Shown here piece by piece: positions 61,898 through 64,000 of a stretch of 64,000 nt of DNA. Made by a program: the position numbers and the translations under genes. This DNA is from Sphingomonadaceae bacterium (lineage in GTDB: Bacteria; Pseudomonadota; Alphaproteobacteria; Sphingomonadales; Sphingomonadaceae): assembly GCA_021300355.1 (NCBI GenBank), contig JAJTEF010000004.1, forward strand, positions 19,287-83,286. Direction: 5' to 3'. Position 1 is the stretch's first letter, and the number at the start of each line of letters is the position of its first letter. The notes under the pieces are model-generated. The model was not told the origin of the DNA. It saw only the letters and a program-made list of their open reading frames with translations, and searched no databases.

Positions 61898-62623
61898 ATG
61901 AAAATAGGTATCATTGGCAGCGCGGGCCGCATGGGGCAGGCTTTGGTCGACGCAGTTGCGGCGGATGGTCAGGCATATGCGGGCGGCGTCGACAAAGGCG
62001 ATGATCTTGCCGCTTTGGTTGCGTCCAGTGATGTGCTCGTCGATTTTTCCAGCCCCCATGCGATTGAGGCGAACCTTGATGCATGCGTTGCTGCGGGCAA
62101 ACCAATCGTCATTGGCACGACCGGACTGGAGGAGCGCCACCATTTCCTGATTGACGACGCAGCGCGCGACATTCCGGTTTTGCAAACGGGCAACACGTCA
62201 TTGGGCGTAACCATGCTGTCAGCGCTCGTGCAGCAGGCCGCACGCCAATTGGGTGACGATTGGGATATCGAAATATTGGAGATGCACCACCGGCATAAGG
62301 TCGATGCCCCGTCTGGAACCGCCCTACTGCTGGGCGAAGCCGCAGCCAGCGGACGCGGCATCGACCTAAAGCAACATAGCGACCGTGGCCGCGACGGCAT
62401 CACCGGCGCGCGCAAAGCGGGGGACATTGGCTTTGCATCCTTACGCGGCGGTAGCGTCGCAGGGGACCATCATGTCATTTTCGCGTCCGAACATGAACGG
62501 ATCGAGCTTGTCCATCGCGCTGAAACCCGCGCGATATTCGCGCGCGGCGCGGTAAAAGCCGCTGTTTGGCTGACGCGCCAAAAAGCCGGCCGGTTCACTA
62601 TGCAGGAAGTGCTTGGCCTTTGA
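61898..62623 (+). CDS. dapB: 4-hydroxy-tetrahydrodipicolinate reductase
   Basis: NAD(P)H reductase of the lysine/DAP pathway; 241 residues from the ATG 61898. Dinucleotide-binding IGIIGSAGRMGQALV, VLVDFSSPHA, the TTGL segment GTTGLEERH, and the catalytic EMHHRHKVDAPSGTA. A GTG nine bases upstream is possible but less likely given AGGG spacing. Its stop overlaps the TTG of nth. Confidence 0.95.
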   Translation: MKIGIIGSAGRMGQALVDAVAADGQAYAGGVDKGDDLAALVASSDVLVDFSSPHAIEANLDACVAAGKPIVIGTTGLEERHHFLIDDAARDIPVLQTGNTSLGVTMLSALVQQAARQLGDDWDIEILEMHHRHKVDAPSGTALLLGEAAASGRGIDLKQHSDRGRDGITGARKAGDIGFASLRGGSVAGDHHVIFASEHERIELVHRAETRAIFARGAVKAAVWLTRQKAGRFTMQEVLGL

Positions 62624-63306
62624 AAAAGGCAGATATCTTCGAATTTTATCACCGGCTGGCGGAGGCGAACCCTGCGCCTGAAACCGAGCTGGCCTATGGC
62701 AACGCCTACCAATTGCTCGTTGCGGTCACTTGCTCTGCCCAATCGACGGATGTCGGCGTGAACAAAGCCACCAAGGCATTGTTTGCGGAGGTTAAGACGC
62801 CCGCACAAATGGTGGCGTTGGGGCTAGAAGGGCTGAAGGCGCATATCAAAACGATTGGCCTGTTTAACAACAAAGCCAAAAACGTGATTGCCCTTTCCGA
62901 GATATTAGTCCGCGACCATGCAGGCGAAGTCCCTGCCGACCGCGACGCGCTTGAGGCGCTACCCGGCGTTGGACGCAAGACCGCAAATGTCGTGATGAAC
63001 ACGGCCTTTGGCGCAGAGACCTTTGCCGTCGATACGCATATCTTCCGTGTCGGCAACCGGACTGGCATCGCGCCGGGCAAAACCGTTCTGGCCGTTGAAA
63101 AGGCGCTCGATAAAAAAACGCCGCAACCGTTTCGCGTTGGCGCGCATCATTGGCTGATCCTGCACGGTCGGTATATTTGCAAGGCGCGCACGCCGCAATG
63201 TTGGCGCTGTCCGGTCGCGGACTTATGCCGCTTCAAACTCAAAACTGCGCCGCCCACAATCAAGTCAGCTAAAGTTCAGACTGACACCGTTAAAGCGGCC
63301 GCTTAA
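62620..63306 (+). CDS. nth: Endonuclease III
   Basis: DNA glycosylase/AP lyase for oxidised pyrimidines; 228 residues. Helix-hairpin-helix LPGVGRKTANVVMNTAFG with catalytic Lys120, and Asp138 in FAVDTHIFRV. The [4Fe-4S] cluster cysteines are 187, 194, 197 and 203. The TTG at 62620 gives the conserved start KKADIFEFYHRLAEANP and overlaps the dapB stop (TTGA). Upstream in-frame sequence is dapB coding and not conserved. Confidence 0.94.
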   Translation: MKKADIFEFYHRLAEANPAPETELAYGNAYQLLVAVTCSAQSTDVGVNKATKALFAEVKTPAQMVALGLEGLKAHIKTIGLFNNKAKNVIALSEILVRDHAGEVPADRDALEALPGVGRKTANVVMNTAFGAETFAVDTHIFRVGNRTGIAPGKTVLAVEKALDKKTPQPFRVGAHHWLILHGRYICKARTPQCWRCPVADLCRFKLKTAPPTIKSAKVQTDTVKAAA

Positions 63307-63321
63307 TATTGGAGAGCAAAC

Positions 63322-63711
63322 ATGCGTAAAATGCTGCTAATCATTCCTGCCATTGCTTTGCTTTCGGGCGGCGGCGCGATTGCGCTTTCCCGCGATACAG
63401 CGCCCGAACCCGTCAGAGTGGTCAGCGAGCCAAAAAGCTGCGTCACGATATCGCAGATACGGTCAACGAAAGTCATCGATAGCCGCAATATCGATTTCCG
63501 CATGGTCGGCGGCAAGACCTATCGCAACACCCTGCCACAAAGCTGCCCCGGTTTGAAATTTGAGGAGCGTTTTTCCTACCGCTCGTCGATCAACCAATTG
63601 TGCAGCGTCGATATTGTGCACGTTTTGCACGACCAAGGCGGCCGACTATATGAAGGTGCAGGATGCGGCCTTGGCAAGTTTCAGCAGATAGAGAAGCTTA
63701 GCGGCAAATAG
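63322..63711 (+). CDS. Small secreted protein, DUF6491-like
   Basis: A 129-residue protein with a signal peptide or N-terminal anchor (MLLIIPAIALLSGGGAIAL). The mature part has four cysteines in a pattern (SCVTISQIRSTKVIDS, SCPGLKFEERF, LCSVDIVHVL, GCGLGKFQQIE) that resembles DUF6491 proteins of Caulobacter/Sphingomonas relatives. Function unknown. GGAGAGCAAAC precedes the ATG. Confidence 0.65.
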   Translation: MRKMLLIIPAIALLSGGGAIALSRDTAPEPVRVVSEPKSCVTISQIRSTKVIDSRNIDFRMVGGKTYRNTLPQSCPGLKFEERFSYRSSINQLCSVDIVHVLHDQGGRLYEGAGCGLGKFQQIEKLSGK

Positions 63712-63765
63712 CGTCAGTCCGGTTTTAACGCGACGTCCAAAAAGGTTCTCAAACGCCTTTGGGTC

Positions 63766-64000
63766 CTACTTCCCCGTCCAATTCCCAGGCCGCTTTTCGA
63801 CAAACGCGGCCATGCCCTCTGTCTGATCTTCGGTGCCGAACAGACCATGGAACAGGCGGCGCTCGAATACGACACCTTGCTGCAATGTTGTTTCGAATGC
63901 GGCGTTGACCATTTCCTTGCATGCCAGCGCAGCCAATGGCGCCATGGCGGCAATCGCGGTTGCGGTTTTGATGGCTTCGTCGACCAGCTCAGCGGCGGGA
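63766..64000 (-). CDS. Enoyl-CoA hydratase, C-terminal part (5' end outside window)
   Basis: Only the last 77 or so codons are visible. They read MAPLAALACKEMVNAAFETT, FERRLFHGLFGTEDQTEGMA and end AFVEKRPGNWTGK, the crotonase-family C-terminal pattern with the 'EKR' end. The active-site glutamates lie outside the window. It would take part in fatty acid beta-oxidation. The stop is at 63766-63768. Confidence 0.85.
   Translation of the reverse strand, partial: PAAELVDEAIKTATAIAAMAPLAALACKEMVNAAFETTLQQGVVFERRLFHGLFGTEDQTEGMAAFVEKRPGNWTGK

Noticed and set aside
1..64000. tRNA, rRNA, CRISPR arrays, prophage or insertion sequences
   Set aside because: No cloverleaf, rRNA, regularly spaced repeats, integrase or transposase genes were recognised in the gaps or reading frames.

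Overview
The window is a gene-dense, moderately GC-rich stretch of an alphaproteobacterial chromosome. The gene order and proteins point to Sphingomonadales (a Sphingorhabdus/Sphingopyxis-like organism). Supporting signs are the order rpmH-rnpA-yidD-yidC-engB, mutY/DUF721/two DsbA-like genes/smc, Smr-mltA-Tim44/secB, and dnaA-rpsT-mutM/ubiE-ubiB-coaBC-dut, plus DUF1489, DUF2849 and DUF934 proteins and an [4Fe-4S]-type CysH. The genus is inference; no rRNA or tRNA gene was seen. The presence of dnaA and of several genes usually found near the alphaproteobacterial origin suggests the window lies close to oriC, but no convincing DnaA-box cluster is visible.

Layout. 1-5.4 kb: ammonium transporter (5' end cut), a flavin oxidoreductase, a glycosyltransferase and the SelO AMPylase. 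5.6-9.5 kb: a tightly overlapping assimilatory sulfate-reduction operon (cobA, DUF2849, cysI, DUF934, cysH), followed by a thioesterase gene with an in-frame stop. 10-14.3 kb: rpmH-rnpA-yidD-yidC-engB and a GST. 14.4-19.3 kb, mostly minus strand: cupin, aroC, fabI, YihY, DnaJ-like and ABA4-like genes. 19.3-28.4 kb: pdxH, a cation exporter, PhzF, EF-hand, cyclophilin, mgtE, DUF1489, FrnE-like, nudC, serine hydrolase and mutY. 28.4-34.8 kb: DUF721/DciA, two thioredoxin-fold proteins, smc and a hydrolase. 34.8-42.8 kb: a DNA-repair ligase/exonuclease pair, a GH36 alpha-galactosidase and, divergently, an SGLT-type symporter overlapping glycerol kinase. 42.9-54.5 kb: PAS protein, dapE, Smr, mltA, Tim44, secB, a broken murJ, trpS, DUF4136, a zinc-ribbon/SH3 protein and dnaA. 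55-64 kb: rpsT, mutM, ubiE, ubiB, coaBC, dut, thiF-like, sirtuin, dapB, nth, a small secreted protein and the 3' end of an enoyl-CoA hydratase.

Most of the window is housekeeping. The points that stand out are: (1) murJ carries an apparent frameshifting internal deletion of roughly 40 codons; (2) an acyl-CoA thioesterase is interrupted by one amber codon; (3) GH36 + SGLT-like symporter + glycerol kinase looks like a compact module for importing and splitting a galactosyl-glycerol such as floridoside (hypothesis); (4) three families of small intergenic elements: a 14-mer AGGGTCAGGACCTA present three times and twice forming stop/start codons, a REP-like palindrome pair with a diverged third copy covering the dapB ribosome-binding site, and a hairpin of about 100 bp that fills the mutM-ubiE gap.
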